Assembly (NCBI RefSeq): GCF_029910095.1
Contig: NZ_CP094526.1
Location: 3,658,001-3,722,000 of the forward strand
From: Bradyrhizobium sp. ISRA464
GTDB lineage: Bacteria; Pseudomonadota; Alphaproteobacteria; Rhizobiales; Xanthobacteraceae
DNA: 64,000 nucleotides
Direction: 5' to 3'
Positions within the stretch are counted from its first letter, which is position 1. Every line of letters starts with the position of its first letter. This document shows, one piece after another, positions 11,313 through 20,254 of the stretch. The notes under the pieces are model-generated. The model was not told the DNA's origin. It searched no databases and saw only the letters and a program-made list of their open reading frames with translations. The translations under genes were made by a program, and so were the position numbers.

Positions 11313-11519
11313 GATTTCCTCCCTTCACGAGTCCAAACGCGGGCCACTCAAATAAAGCAAGCTTCGTACCGGACCGGCCGGGGATGACCTCCGCCGCAGT
11401 CGAATTTTCCTTCCGTCCCGGTCGAACGGCGCGTCCGGTTTCGCGGCAGCATGATGTCAGAGGCCGATAGGGCCGATCAAGTACGAACCGGCCAAGGCGC
11501 CGGCAGCGAGGAGGTCATC

Positions 11520-12536
11520 ATGGGCATCGAACATCCGAAATATCGCGTTGCGGTGGTGCAGGCGGCACCCGCCTGGCTTGACCTCGATGCGTCCGTCGCC
11601 AAGACCATTGCGCTGATCGAGGAGGCCGCGGCCAAGGGCGCCAAGCTGATCGCATTCCCGGAGGCCTTCATTCCCGGCTATCCCTGGTACATCTGGCTGG
11701 ACTCGCCGGCCTGGGCGATCGGGCGCGGCTTCGTGCAGCGCTATTTCGACAACTCGCTGGCCTATGACAGCCCGCAGGCGGAGCGTCTGCGGCTCGCCGT
11801 GAAGAACGCCGGCATGACCGCTGTGCTCGGCCTGTCCGAGCGCGATGGCGGCAGCCTCTACCTCGCGCAATGGCTGATCGGCCCCGACGGCGAGACCATC
11901 GCCAGGCGGCGCAAGCTGCGCCCGACCCATGCCGAACGCACCGTCTATGGCGAGGGCGATGGCAGCGATCTTGCGGTGCATGACCGCCCCGGCATCGGCC
12001 GCCTCGGCGCGCTGTGCTGCTGGGAGCACCTGCAGCCGCTGTCGAAATACGCGATGTACGCCCAGAACGAGCAGGTGCATGTCGCGGCCTGGCCGAGCTT
12101 CTCGCTGTACGATCCGTTCGCGCCCGCGCTCGGCTGGGAGGTCAACAATGCGGCGTCCCGCGTCTACGCCGTCGAAGGCTCCTGCTTCGTGCTCGCGCCT
12201 TGCGCCACCGTCTCGCAGTCGATGGTGGATGAGCTTTGCGACCGCGAGGACAAGCACGCGCTGCTGCACGTCGGCGGCGGGCACGCTGCGATCTACGGTC
12301 CGGACGGCAGCTCGATTGCCGAAAAGCTGCCGCCCGATCAGGAAGGCCTGCTCATCGCCGATATCGATCTCGGTGCAATCGCGATCGCCAAGAACGCCGC
12401 GGATCCCGCCGGGCACTATTCGCGCCCCGACGTCACGCGCCTGCTCCTGAACAAGAAGCCGTCGAAGCGCGTCGAGCATTTTGCGCTGCCGCTCGACAGC
12501 CTGGCGGACGATGAGCTGCAGGCGGCCGCAAGCTAA
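11520..12536 (+). CDS. nitrilase
   Basis: A 338-residue carbon-nitrogen hydrolase that converts nitriles to carboxylic acids plus ammonia. The catalytic triad is visible: E48 in FPEAFIPGYP, K132 in RRKLRPTHAER, and C167 in GALCCWEHLQPL. The CWEH signature marks branch 1 nitrilases rather than amidases or cyanide hydratases. I chose ATG 11520, which has GAGGAGG six bases upstream; the frame is open from 11451 but lacks a ribosome site there. It is followed 34 bp later by aldoxime dehydratase, whose nitrile product would be its substrate. It lies divergent from an AraC regulator. Confidence 0.93.
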   Translation: MGIEHPKYRVAVVQAAPAWLDLDASVAKTIALIEEAAAKGAKLIAFPEAFIPGYPWYIWLDSPAWAIGRGFVQRYFDNSLAYDSPQAERLRLAVKNAGMTAVLGLSERDGGSLYLAQWLIGPDGETIARRRKLRPTHAERTVYGEGDGSDLAVHDRPGIGRLGALCCWEHLQPLSKYAMYAQNEQVHVAAWPSFSLYDPFAPALGWEVNNAASRVYAVEGSCFVLAPCATVSQSMVDELCDREDKHALLHVGGGHAAIYGPDGSSIAEKLPPDQEGLLIADIDLGAIAIAKNAADPAGHYSRPDVTRLLLNKKPSKRVEHFALPLDSLADDELQAAAS

Positions 12537-12570
12537 GCTGCAACGGGAAAATCCAACGGAGGCGACTGCC

Positions 12571-13626
12571 ATGGAGTCAGCGATTCCATCCCATTTGCAG
12601 ACCGCGCGGTCCCGTCATCGTCGCGTGCCCGACGATTACACGCCGCCTTACCCGTCCTTCGTCGCGCGCCACAGGCCCGCGGTCGTCAGCGTGATCATGG
12701 CCTATTTCGGGGTGCAGTACCGCGGCGAGCCGACGGTCGCCGTGGCCGAGGCGCTGGCGCAGATCGCGCAGCGCTTCGCCAGGGAAAACGGCCCGGCGCA
12801 TTGGGATCGCGCGCAATATGTCGATCAGGCCGGCTTCAGCAATGTCGTCTCGGTGGCCTATTGGGACGACGCGGCGCGCTTCGATTGTTGGTTCGAGGAA
12901 GCGCGCGAGGTCTGGACCGGCAGCGGCGCCGCGGGCGACGGTCTCGGCCGCTTCATCGAGGTGCTGCGGCCGCACGTCGAGCGCTACGAAACGCTGTTCT
13001 CGTCACTCGGCCATCCGGAGGGCGTCGCGGTTCTCGCCGATAGCATGAGCGAGGAAGTGCAGGAGCACGCCTATTGGGGCGGCATGCGCGACCGCATTCC
13101 GCTGTCGCAGACCGACGCGATGGTGCCAGGCGGCGAGCCGCGCGCTATCAGCGACGGCGCGCGCATCCGTATCGTCGCGCACGACAATCTCTGCCTGATC
13201 CGCTCCGGCCAAGACTGGAGCGACACCGAAGCATCGGAGCGCAAGATGTATCTCGACGATGTCGAGCCGGTGCTGCGCGAGGGCATGGATTTCCTGCGCG
13301 ACGATGGCGTGCCGATCGGCTGCTACGCCAATCGCTACATGCGCGTGGTCGACGCGAACGGCCGGCCGACTGAAAAGTCCTACGGCCAGAGCTGGTGGAA
13401 GAGCCTGGCAGCGCTGGAGCGCTGGGCGGAATCGCATCCGACCCATGTCAGGATCTTCGGCGCGGCGATGAAATATCTGTCGACGCTGGGACCGAACGCC
13501 AAGCTCAAGCTGTATCACGAAGTCACGGTCGCCGCCGCGGACGAGCAGTTCTTCGAATATCTGAACTGCCACGAACGGACCGGAATGCTCAACGCGGTTG
13601 CGGTCGCGACGGCCAAATCGGCCTGA
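12571..13626 (+). CDS. aldoxime dehydratase (phenylacetaldoxime dehydratase family)
   Basis: A 351-residue heme enzyme that dehydrates aldoximes (R-CH=N-OH) to nitriles; the family binds the substrate N directly to ferrous heme. Family-like features are the N-terminal MAYFGVQYRG strand, the twin ferredoxin-like halves, the conserved HPTHVRIF segment and KLYHEVTV, which carry the His residues expected to serve as heme ligand and acid-base catalyst (assignment of which is which is inference). GGAGG precedes ATG by 8 bases. The gene probably forms an operon with nitrilase, giving aldoxime to nitrile to acid. Confidence 0.93.
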   Translation: MESAIPSHLQTARSRHRRVPDDYTPPYPSFVARHRPAVVSVIMAYFGVQYRGEPTVAVAEALAQIAQRFARENGPAHWDRAQYVDQAGFSNVVSVAYWDDAARFDCWFEEAREVWTGSGAAGDGLGRFIEVLRPHVERYETLFSSLGHPEGVAVLADSMSEEVQEHAYWGGMRDRIPLSQTDAMVPGGEPRAISDGARIRIVAHDNLCLIRSGQDWSDTEASERKMYLDDVEPVLREGMDFLRDDGVPIGCYANRYMRVVDANGRPTEKSYGQSWWKSLAALERWAESHPTHVRIFGAAMKYLSTLGPNAKLKLYHEVTVAAADEQFFEYLNCHERTGMLNAVAVATAKSA

Positions 13627-13648
13627 CGTCCGCTGCTGTGCCGGCCGG

Positions 13649-14500
13649 CTACGGGCGCAGCCGGCCGCGATGCGCCGTGATCGCCTGGGCCAGTTCGGCG
13701 GCAGGGCCGCGCCGCACCCGGCGCGCGGTCTGCACCACGAATTCGACGCTGCCGAGCGGCGGCAGCCCCGATGCTGGCACCTCCTCGAGGCCATCTGGGA
13801 TCAACGCCTGCGCCTGCGGCGTAATGCCGAGTCCGGCGAGCGCCGCGGCGCGCAGCCCGCTCAGGCTGCCGCTCGAACAGACGATGTGCCATGGCCGCCC
13901 GAAGCGCTCCATCGCCTCCAGCACGACGCTGCGGCTGACGCTCGGCGGCGCGTAGAGGATGAGGGGTAGGGGCTGGTCCGGATCGAGGCGGGTGCCGGGC
14001 GCGCCGGTCCACACCAGGCGGTCCTGCCACACCAGCTGCCCGTGCTCGTCGCCGGGCCGCCGCTTGCCGAGGACAAGATCCAGTTCACCTCCGTCGAGCT
14101 GCTGGTAGAGTCCCGCGCTCAGCCCCACCGTGAGCTCGAGATCGACCTGCGGGTGGCGGCGCACGAAATCACGCAACAGGTCCGGCAGGCGCGAATTGGC
14201 AAAATCCTCGGCTGCGCCGAAGCGGATTTTGCCGCGCACCTGCGATCCCGCGAAGTAGTCGCGGGCACGCGCATTCGCCTCGAGGATCGGGCGTGCGAAC
14301 CCCACCATCGCTTCGCCGTCCGCCGTCAGCACGACCGAATGCGTGTCGCGCACGAACAGACGGCAGCCGGCCGCGGCCTCGAGCTTGCGGATGTGTTGGC
14401 TCACGGTGGACTGCTTCAGGCCGAGACGGCGGCCGGCCTCGGTGAAGTTCTGCGTCTGCACCACCGTGAGGAAGGTTTCGAGCTGGATCGGGTCGAGCAT
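13649..14500 (-). CDS. LysR-family transcriptional regulator
   Basis: 283 residues. The N-terminal winged helix is typical (FLTVVQTQNFTEAGRRLGL, then QSTVSQHIRKLE), followed by a substrate-binding-like effector domain from about residue 90 (GKIRFGAAEDFA, then DLVLGKRRPGD). It ends 22 bp past the aldoxime dehydratase stop in convergent orientation and is divergent from the SBF transporter. The palindrome at 14523-14540 between the two starts is its likely operator. It probably controls the transporter and its own gene. Confidence 0.9.
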   Translation of the reverse strand: MLDPIQLETFLTVVQTQNFTEAGRRLGLKQSTVSQHIRKLEAAAGCRLFVRDTHSVVLTADGEAMVGFARPILEANARARDYFAGSQVRGKIRFGAAEDFANSRLPDLLRDFVRRHPQVDLELTVGLSAGLYQQLDGGELDLVLGKRRPGDEHGQLVWQDRLVWTGAPGTRLDPDQPLPLILYAPPSVSRSVVLEAMERFGRPWHIVCSSGSLSGLRAAALAGLGITPQAQALIPDGLEEVPASGLPPLGSVEFVVQTARRVRRGPAAELAQAITAHRGRLRP

Positions 14501-14522
14501 GGCCGACGCTGGTAATCACGAA

Positions 14523-14540
14523 ATGTTATTACCATAACAT
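14523..14540. promoter_or_regulatory. LysR-type operator palindrome
   Basis: ATGTTAT-TACC-ATAACAT, a perfect 7+7 inverted repeat that contains the T-N11-A pattern of LysR boxes. It is centred 32 bp from the LysR start in the 106-bp divergent intergenic region, where a recognition site is expected. Confidence 0.7.
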
Positions 14541-14606
14541 CGGTAAGCGCGGTTCACAATCGGGCCGGCGATGGGCACCTTATCAGGCAACGAAAAGGAA
14601 GCCATC

Positions 14607-15620
14607 ATGAATACCAGCCGGTTGCGATCACTCGTGCATCTCGATCCCTACATCGTCGCCATCGTCGGCATGGTCGGGCTTGCCACGCTGCTGCCGTTGC
14701 ACGGGCAGGGGACCGTGATCGGCGGTTACGCGACCGATACGGCGATCGCGCTGCTGTTCTTCCTCCATGGCGCCCGGCTGTCGACGGCGGAGGCCCTGGT
14801 CGGTGCCCGGCATTGGCGCCTGCATCTGGTGATCTTTCTCTCCACCTTCGGCCTGTTCCCGCTGCTCGGGCTGGCGGCCCATGCGCTGGCGCCGCATCTG
14901 CTGACCCCGGCGCTGTGGGCGGGCGTGATCCTGATCTGCATCCTGCCGTCGACGGTGCAGTCGTCGGTCGCCTTCACCTCGATCGCGCGCGGCAATGTGT
15001 CGGCCGCATTGTGCTCGGCGACGGCCTCCAATCTGCTCGGCATCGTCGCGACGCCGCTGCTGGCGGGTGTCCTGCTCTCTAGCCATGGCGGGTTCTCGGG
15101 CAATGCCGCGCTCGACATCGTCGTCCAGTTGCTGCTGCCCTTCGTGGTGGGGCAGCTCTCCCGGCCACTGATCGGCCGCTGGGTGGCGAAGCACCATAAG
15201 GTGCTCGGGCTGGTCGATCGCGGCTCGATCCTGCTGATCGTCTACACCGCCTTCAGCGACGGGGTGAGCCACGGAATCTGGCATCAGGTCGACGCGACCC
15301 AGATGGCCATCGTGCTTGGTATCGACGCGATCCTGCTGGCGCTGGTGCTGTTCATCACCAATGTCGGCAGCAGCCTGCTGGGCTTCTCCCGCGAGGATCG
15401 CATCGCCATCATGTTCTGCGGTTCGAAGAAGAGCTTGGCGAGCGGGCTGCCGATGGCGAGCGTGCTGCTGGCCGGCCAGTCGGTCGGGCTGGTCGTGCTG
15501 CCCTTGATGCTATTCCACCAGATCCAGCTCATGACCTGCGCGGCGCTCGCGCGCCGCTATGCCGGCATCACGGGCGCGGCCTCACACGATCCAGTTCCGG
15601 CGCTGGTGAGGGCTCGCTGA
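14607..15620 (+). CDS. SBF-like (bile acid:sodium symporter family) transporter
   Basis: A 337-residue inner-membrane protein with about ten hydrophobic helices, of the YfeH/SBF-like group of Na+-dependent transporters for organic anions. Characteristic stretches are LLFFLHGARLST (an early helix), ILPSTVQSSVAFTSIARGN (the crossover region that contains the ligand site) and FCGSKKSLASGLPMASVL. I chose ATG 14607, preceded by AAGGAAG; the frame also opens at 14571. Its divergence from a LysR regulator and adjacency to the nitrilase cluster suggest import or export of the acid product, which is inference. Confidence 0.87.
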   Translation: MNTSRLRSLVHLDPYIVAIVGMVGLATLLPLHGQGTVIGGYATDTAIALLFFLHGARLSTAEALVGARHWRLHLVIFLSTFGLFPLLGLAAHALAPHLLTPALWAGVILICILPSTVQSSVAFTSIARGNVSAALCSATASNLLGIVATPLLAGVLLSSHGGFSGNAALDIVVQLLLPFVVGQLSRPLIGRWVAKHHKVLGLVDRGSILLIVYTAFSDGVSHGIWHQVDATQMAIVLGIDAILLALVLFITNVGSSLLGFSREDRIAIMFCGSKKSLASGLPMASVLLAGQSVGLVVLPLMLFHQIQLMTCAALARRYAGITGAASHDPVPALVRAR

Positions 15621-15660
15621 GCGAGACCGTTGTCGATCCCGGTTCGGATGACGCAAACGC

Positions 15661-16596
15661 CTACGCGACGCGCTCGCGCAGGCCCTTCGCGATTTCCTTC
15701 TGCGCGTCGAACTCGCGGCGCAGGCGCGCCAGCTCCTCGGCGCTGAGCGCATCGGCGTTGCTGTAGTCGCGCTTCCAGGAATGATCCTCGCTCCAGCGCA
15801 GCGGCGACTGCACGGTGGTTTGCGGACCCGGAGCCTGCTCCAGCACGCGCAGCGCCAGCTCCAGCGTGAAGGCCTGCGACGCCACGTCGTGCGGCTTGCC
15901 GGCGGAATTGCCGAGCGGAAAATCGGAGAACAGGAAGCGCGGCACCGCCGCGTGCTCGACGATATCCTTGGCGCAGCCCATTACGACGGTCGGGATGCCG
16001 TTCTGCTCGAGGTGGCGTGCGACCAGGCTGACGGTCTGGTGGCAGACCGGACAGTTCGGCACCAGCACGGCGGCGTCGACACTGTCGGCGCGGCAGCGCT
16101 TGAGGATTTCGGGCGCGTCGGTATCGATGGTGACGCGGTGGCTGCGGTTGGTCGGCGCACCGAAGAAGCGCGGCGCGACCTCGCCGATCTTGCCGGCCTC
16201 CGCGAGGCGCTTGAGCTGCGCCAGCGGAAACCAGGTGCCGCTGTCCTCGGCCGAGGTATGCACGCGGTCATAGGCGATATGGGATATCCGCAAATCGTGC
16301 GGTTGCGACGTGTCGCCGTCATAGACCGAATAGAACTTGGCGCCGCCGTTATATTTCGCGCCCGGGCCCTGGTCGCCTTTGGCTGGATCGAACGGTGCCG
16401 CCGTCGTGATGATGGTGATGCGGGACTGGCTCAGCGGCCTCTTCAGCGGCTGGAACGGTGCGGAAGTATAGTGCGCCCAGCGGTAGGGGATGGTGTAGCC
16501 GATCGCCGCGTAATAGTCGCGGGTCCGCTTCATATAGCCGATCGGGGCGTCGTCGTCGGGCGCGAAGCCGAGTTGATCGTCCGAAGCTGCGGCCAT
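15661..16596 (-). CDS. glycine/sarcosine/betaine reductase selenoprotein B (GrdB)-like protein
   Basis: 311 residues resembling the GrdB family, with FFGAPTNRSHR and AAVLVPNCPVCHQT; a CxxC (C182, C185) sits where the reductases use selenocysteine or cysteine chemistry. No other reductase subunit (GrdA, GrdC) is nearby, and an aerobe would not be expected to run Stickland reduction, so the role is probably a different thiol or redox reaction. I chose ATG 16596, preceded by GGGAG; an upstream ATG at 16623 would add nine basic residues. Confidence 0.7.
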   Translation of the reverse strand: MAAASDDQLGFAPDDDAPIGYMKRTRDYYAAIGYTIPYRWAHYTSAPFQPLKRPLSQSRITIITTAAPFDPAKGDQGPGAKYNGGAKFYSVYDGDTSQPHDLRISHIAYDRVHTSAEDSGTWFPLAQLKRLAEAGKIGEVAPRFFGAPTNRSHRVTIDTDAPEILKRCRADSVDAAVLVPNCPVCHQTVSLVARHLEQNGIPTVVMGCAKDIVEHAAVPRFLFSDFPLGNSAGKPHDVASQAFTLELALRVLEQAPGPQTTVQSPLRWSEDHSWKRDYSNADALSAEELARLRREFDAQKEIAKGLRERVA

Positions 16597-16687
16597 TTTG
16601 CGCTCCCTTTTGCGCGCCATCATTGTCAGCCATAGCTAGACCAGGCGCTCGCGGTGTCAAGCCGCGCGGCGCGGAAACAGAATTGCG

Positions 16688-17650
16688 ATGCGAACAGCCC
16701 TGTGCGCAGGATTGGGTGTGCTTGCGATGCTGGCGTCGCCGCTCGGCGCCGGCGCGGAGGACGCGCCGGCCGAAGCCCCGCGATACGTGCATCCGAGCGT
16801 CGAGGAGCTCGCGATCCCGCGCGAGAAGCCGGCCGAGAGCGCGCGCGAGAGCGACACCCGCGAGGCAATGTGCCTGATGATCGAGTCCGCGGCGCGCGCC
16901 AACGGCCTGCCGCTCGAATTCTTCGCCCGCGTGATCTGGCAGGAGAGCCGTTTCCAGGCAGATGCGGTCGGGCCCGTGACGCGCAGCGGCGAGCGCGCAC
17001 AGGGCATCGCGCAGTTCATGCCGGGCACCGCGAACGAGCGCGGGCTGCTCGATCCCTTCAATCCCGTGCAGGCGCTGCCGAAGTCGGCGGAATTCCTGAG
17101 CGAGCTGCGCAGCCAGTTCGGCAATCTCGGCCTCGCGGCGGCCGCCTACAACGCCGGGCCGCGCCGGATCCAGGACTGGCTCGCCGGCACCGGCTCGATG
17201 CCGCAGGAGACGCGCGCTTACGTGTTCGCGATCACCGGCTCCAGCGTCGACACCTGGGCCGCCGCCGGCCGCAACGGCAAGATGCCCGAGCGCGCGCCGA
17301 CCACGAGCTGCCGCGAGTTGATGGCGCTGTTGAAGCGCGCGCCGAATCCGTTCGTGGCCGAGCTCGAGGAGCACATCACGCTGTCCGCCGCCAAGCTCTG
17401 GGGCGTGCAACTGGCGGCCGGCTTCAGCCGCGACAAGGCGCTGGCGATGTATGCCCGCGCCATGAAGCATGTGTCCGCCGTGATCGGCGACCAGGATCCG
17501 AGCCTGTTGAGCTCGCATTTGCGCAGCCGCGGCAGCGCCACTTTCTACCAGGTGCGCATCGGCGCCGACACACGGCCCGAGGCGGACAACCTCTGCAACC
17601 GCATCCGCAAGGCGGGCGGGGCGTGCTTCGTGCTGAGGAACAGGGCGTGA
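16688..17650 (+). CDS. lytic transglycosylase (SLT domain)
   Basis: A periplasmic enzyme that cleaves peptidoglycan to 1,6-anhydro ends. The 320-residue product has a signal peptide (residues 1-23, ending AGA) and an SLT domain: catalytic E86 in FFARVIWQESRF, then AQGIAQFMPGTA and LAAAAYNAGPRR, the standard three goose-lysozyme-like motifs. The remaining 150 residues end in a SPOR-like segment (FYQVRIGADTRPEADNLCNRIRKAGGACFVL), suggesting septal targeting. It starts 91 bp from the divergent GrdB-like gene. Confidence 0.9.
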   Translation: MRTALCAGLGVLAMLASPLGAGAEDAPAEAPRYVHPSVEELAIPREKPAESARESDTREAMCLMIESAARANGLPLEFFARVIWQESRFQADAVGPVTRSGERAQGIAQFMPGTANERGLLDPFNPVQALPKSAEFLSELRSQFGNLGLAAAAYNAGPRRIQDWLAGTGSMPQETRAYVFAITGSSVDTWAAAGRNGKMPERAPTTSCRELMALLKRAPNPFVAELEEHITLSAAKLWGVQLAAGFSRDKALAMYARAMKHVSAVIGDQDPSLLSSHLRSRGSATFYQVRIGADTRPEADNLCNRIRKAGGACFVLRNRA

Positions 17651-17770
17651 GGCGCGCCGCTTGCCGCGTCATTGCGGTCAGTGTCTGGTATGGTATCTGA
17701 GACCGGTTTTCCGCCGCTGCGTCCGAAGAGCTGGGCCGAGACTGCGCTGAACATATCGCTGGATTGACAC

Positions 17771-18262
17771 ATGGTACGTGAAATGGAACTGCGCGAGGGC
17801 GAAGTCGCTGTCGACATGCCGCCGGCGCGCGATGCGGGGCTCGTCTTCATCGGCCGCATCCGCACGCCCTGGACCTCGCGGCTGGCGACGCCGCGGCAGG
17901 GGCGGCATGACGGCCCGGTGTGCCGGCTCGAGATCTTCGAGCCCTGGGTCGCCGCGATCAAGGGCGTCGATTTCTACTCGAACCTCGAGGTGCTCTACTG
18001 GCTGCACCAGTCGCGGCGCGACATCGTGCTGCAGAGCCCGAAGAACAACGGCAACACCCGCGGCACCTTCTCGCTGCGCTCGCCGGTGCGCCCCAATCCG
18101 ATCGGGACCTCGACCGTGAAGCTGGTCGGCGTCGAGGGCAACGTCATCCTGGTCCGCGGGCTCGATTGTCTCGACGAGACGCCACTGATCGACGTCAAGC
18201 CCGATCGCTGCGAATTCACCCCGCTCGCCCCGCCGCAAGCGGGGGACTTCGAGACCGAGTGA
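17771..18262 (+). CDS. trmO: tRNA t6A37 methyltransferase TrmO
   Basis: A 163-residue member of the YaeB/VirR/UPF0066 family, which adds an N6-methyl group to threonylcarbamoyladenosine-37 of tRNA-Thr using SAM. The signatures are present: IGRIRTPW near the N-terminus, GTFSLRSPVRPNPIGTS in the middle and LDETPLIDVKP near the end. It has the short beta-barrel core only, lacking the extra C-terminal domain of the enterobacterial protein. Confidence 0.93.
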   Translation: MVREMELREGEVAVDMPPARDAGLVFIGRIRTPWTSRLATPRQGRHDGPVCRLEIFEPWVAAIKGVDFYSNLEVLYWLHQSRRDIVLQSPKNNGNTRGTFSLRSPVRPNPIGTSTVKLVGVEGNVILVRGLDCLDETPLIDVKPDRCEFTPLAPPQAGDFETE

Positions 18263-18267
18263 CAGCC

Positions 18268-18354
18268 GTAGCCCGGATGGAGCGGAGCGAAATCCGGGGG
18301 CGGTGCGACAACGCGCGAAGAGTCCCGGATTACGCTGCGCTTCATCCGGGCTAC
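18268..18354. repeat. palindromic intergenic repeat, copy 1
   Basis: GTAGCCCGGAT...ATCCGGGCTAC: complementary 11-base outer ends, with internal pairs (GCGAAATCCGG / CCGGATTACGC) that would fold into a cruciform of about 87 bp. A second copy with the same ends lies at 26759-26843. It sits between the convergent trmO and HIT genes and could act as a bidirectional terminator. Confidence 0.85.
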
Positions 18355-18376
18355 GAACTTTGGCGCGTGGCGCGGC

Positions 18377-18799
18377 CTACTTCAACGCCGCGATCAGCTT
18401 GGCCGCGCTGGCCTCGAGCACTTTGGCCTCTTCCTTGCGGCTGGCGGGCGGCAGCAGCGCGACGCCGTCCTGGCGCGGCATCACATGCATATGCAGATGG
18501 AAGACCACCTGGCCGCCGGCGGGCTCGTTGAACTGCTGCACGGTGATGCCGTCGGCCTCGAACGCCTTCATCGCGGCGGCCGCGATCTTGTGGGTGCCGC
18601 GCGCGACATGGGCGTAATCATCAGGCTTGATGTCAAGGATGTTGCGGGCAGGGACCTTCGGTATCACCAGTGTGTGCCCGGGTGAGCGCGGCATGATGTC
18701 GAGGAAGGCGAAGACGTGCTCGTCCTCATAGACCTTGTAGCAGGGCAGCTCGCCGCGCAGGATTTTTGCGAAGATGTTGTTGTTATCGTAGGCGGGCAT
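18377..18799 (-). CDS. HIT family protein
   Basis: A 140-residue histidine-triad nucleotide-binding protein of the Hint branch, a purine nucleoside phosphoramidase or related hydrolase. The triad is clear in HLHMHVMPRQ near residue 103, and the N-terminal IFAKILRGELPCYKVYEDEH is the typical Hint start. It is the last gene of a minus-strand run ridA, glycerophosphodiesterase, GNAT, HIT. Confidence 0.93.
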   Translation of the reverse strand: MPAYDNNNIFAKILRGELPCYKVYEDEHVFAFLDIMPRSPGHTLVIPKVPARNILDIKPDDYAHVARGTHKIAAAAMKAFEADGITVQQFNEPAGGQVVFHLHMHVMPRQDGVALLPPASRKEEAKVLEASAAKLIAALK

Positions 18800-18852
18800 G
18801 TCGGCGGCTCCTCAAGTTTTGGCGCTTTAATGTCTCGGTCGAGGTCAAAACG

Positions 18853-20100
18853 TCAAGCGTCGTCGGCCGTCTTGCGGAAGGGACCGGCCTCGGTGAGTTC
18901 GCGGCCAACCTCGGCGACATAGGCGCGTTCGCGCTTGAGGTAATCGGCGATGGCGCGGCGCAGCGCCGGATCGGCGATGAAGTGCGCCGAATAGGTGGTC
19001 TGCGGCAGGTATCCGCGCGCCAGCTTGTGCTCGCCCTGCGCCCCGGCCTCAACGATCTTGAGGCCGTGCTGGATCGCGAAATCGATCGCCTGGTAATAGC
19101 AGACCTCGAAATGCAGGAACGGGTGATGCTCGATCGCACCCCAATTGCGGCCGAACAGCGTATCCGAGCCGATGAAGTTGATCGCGCCCGCGATCCAGCG
19201 CCCGTTGCGCTTGGCCATCACCAGCAGCACGTCCTGGCTCATGCTCTCGCCGATCAACGAGAAGAACTTTCGGGTCAGATACGGCCGGCCCCATTTGCGC
19301 GAGCCGGTCTCCATATAGAACTCGAAGAACGCGTCCCACGCCTCCTCAGTGATCTCGGAACCGGTCAGCCAGTCGATGGTAATCCCGGCGGCGACCGCCT
19401 CACGGCGCTCGCGCTTGATCGCCTTGCGGTGACGCGAGTTCAGTGTGGCGAGGAAATCGTCAAAGGTCGCAAAGCCGGCATTGTGCCAGTGGAACTGCTG
19501 GTCGGTCCGCTGCAGGAAGCCGTGCTCGCCGAGGAACTTTGCCTCGTCCTCGCGGGCGAAGGTCACATGCACGGACGAGGCCTCGGTGGCGTTGCAGAGC
19601 GCCCTCAAGCCGCGCGCCAGCGCCGAGCCAATCAGCTCGCGGTCGACACCATCGCGGATCAATAGCCGTGGACCGGTCGCAGGCGTGAAAGGAACGGACA
19701 CCTGGAGCTTCGGATAGTAGCTGCCGCCGGCGCGGTGATAGGCCTCGGCCCAGCCGCGGTCGAACACGTATTCGCCCTGCGAGTGCGATTTCAGATAGCA
19801 GGGCACCACGGCGACGATCTCGTCGTCGAGCTTCGCCACGAGATGCCGCGGACCCCAGCCGGTGCGGGCGCAAGCTGAATTGGATGCCTCTGCGGCGGCG
19901 AGAAAGGCGTGAGATACGAACGGGTTATAGCCGGGCTTTGAGATCGCCTCGCAGTTGCCTGCGGGATCGATTGAGGCCAGCGTATCGAGATTGTCTGGGC
20001 TGTCCGGATCGCCTTTCGGATTGGCGCACGCGTCCCATTCAGCGGCAGGGATGTCGCTGATATCTGGAACAGCTTCGAGGGTGATTTCAGAAGACGCCAT
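18853..20100 (-). CDS. GNAT/FemAB-like acyltransferase (PF04339-type)
   Basis: 415 residues of the family once called peptidogalycan biosynthesis/recognition proteins, related to FemAB aminoacyltransferases by the double GNAT fold. Recognisable stretches are PFVSHAFLAAAEASNSA, YVFDRGWAEAYHRAGG.YYPKLQ, SSVHVTF, FATLNSRHRKAIKRERREA and VEAGAQGEHKLARGYLP. Substrate is unknown. It lies in a same-strand run with ridA, glycerophosphodiesterase and HIT, with 154 bp before it. Confidence 0.8.
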   Translation of the reverse strand: MASSEITLEAVPDISDIPAAEWDACANPKGDPDSPDNLDTLASIDPAGNCEAISKPGYNPFVSHAFLAAAEASNSACARTGWGPRHLVAKLDDEIVAVVPCYLKSHSQGEYVFDRGWAEAYHRAGGSYYPKLQVSVPFTPATGPRLLIRDGVDRELIGSALARGLRALCNATEASSVHVTFAREDEAKFLGEHGFLQRTDQQFHWHNAGFATFDDFLATLNSRHRKAIKRERREAVAAGITIDWLTGSEITEEAWDAFFEFYMETGSRKWGRPYLTRKFFSLIGESMSQDVLLVMAKRNGRWIAGAINFIGSDTLFGRNWGAIEHHPFLHFEVCYYQAIDFAIQHGLKIVEAGAQGEHKLARGYLPQTTYSAHFIADPALRRAIADYLKRERAYVAEVGRELTEAGPFRKTADDA

Positions 20101-20254
20101 CGAGAATGAAGACCGGTGCCTCGTTCGAGCACGACCTTTGCGGAAGACTGGCTTCCGCTTCTCCGGATCATGCTCCTGCGATCAACCATCGCGTATGGTG
20201 ACCGCCCCAAAGATCGTGCATCGCAGCGACGACTTCAAGGCTGCAGGGGGCATG

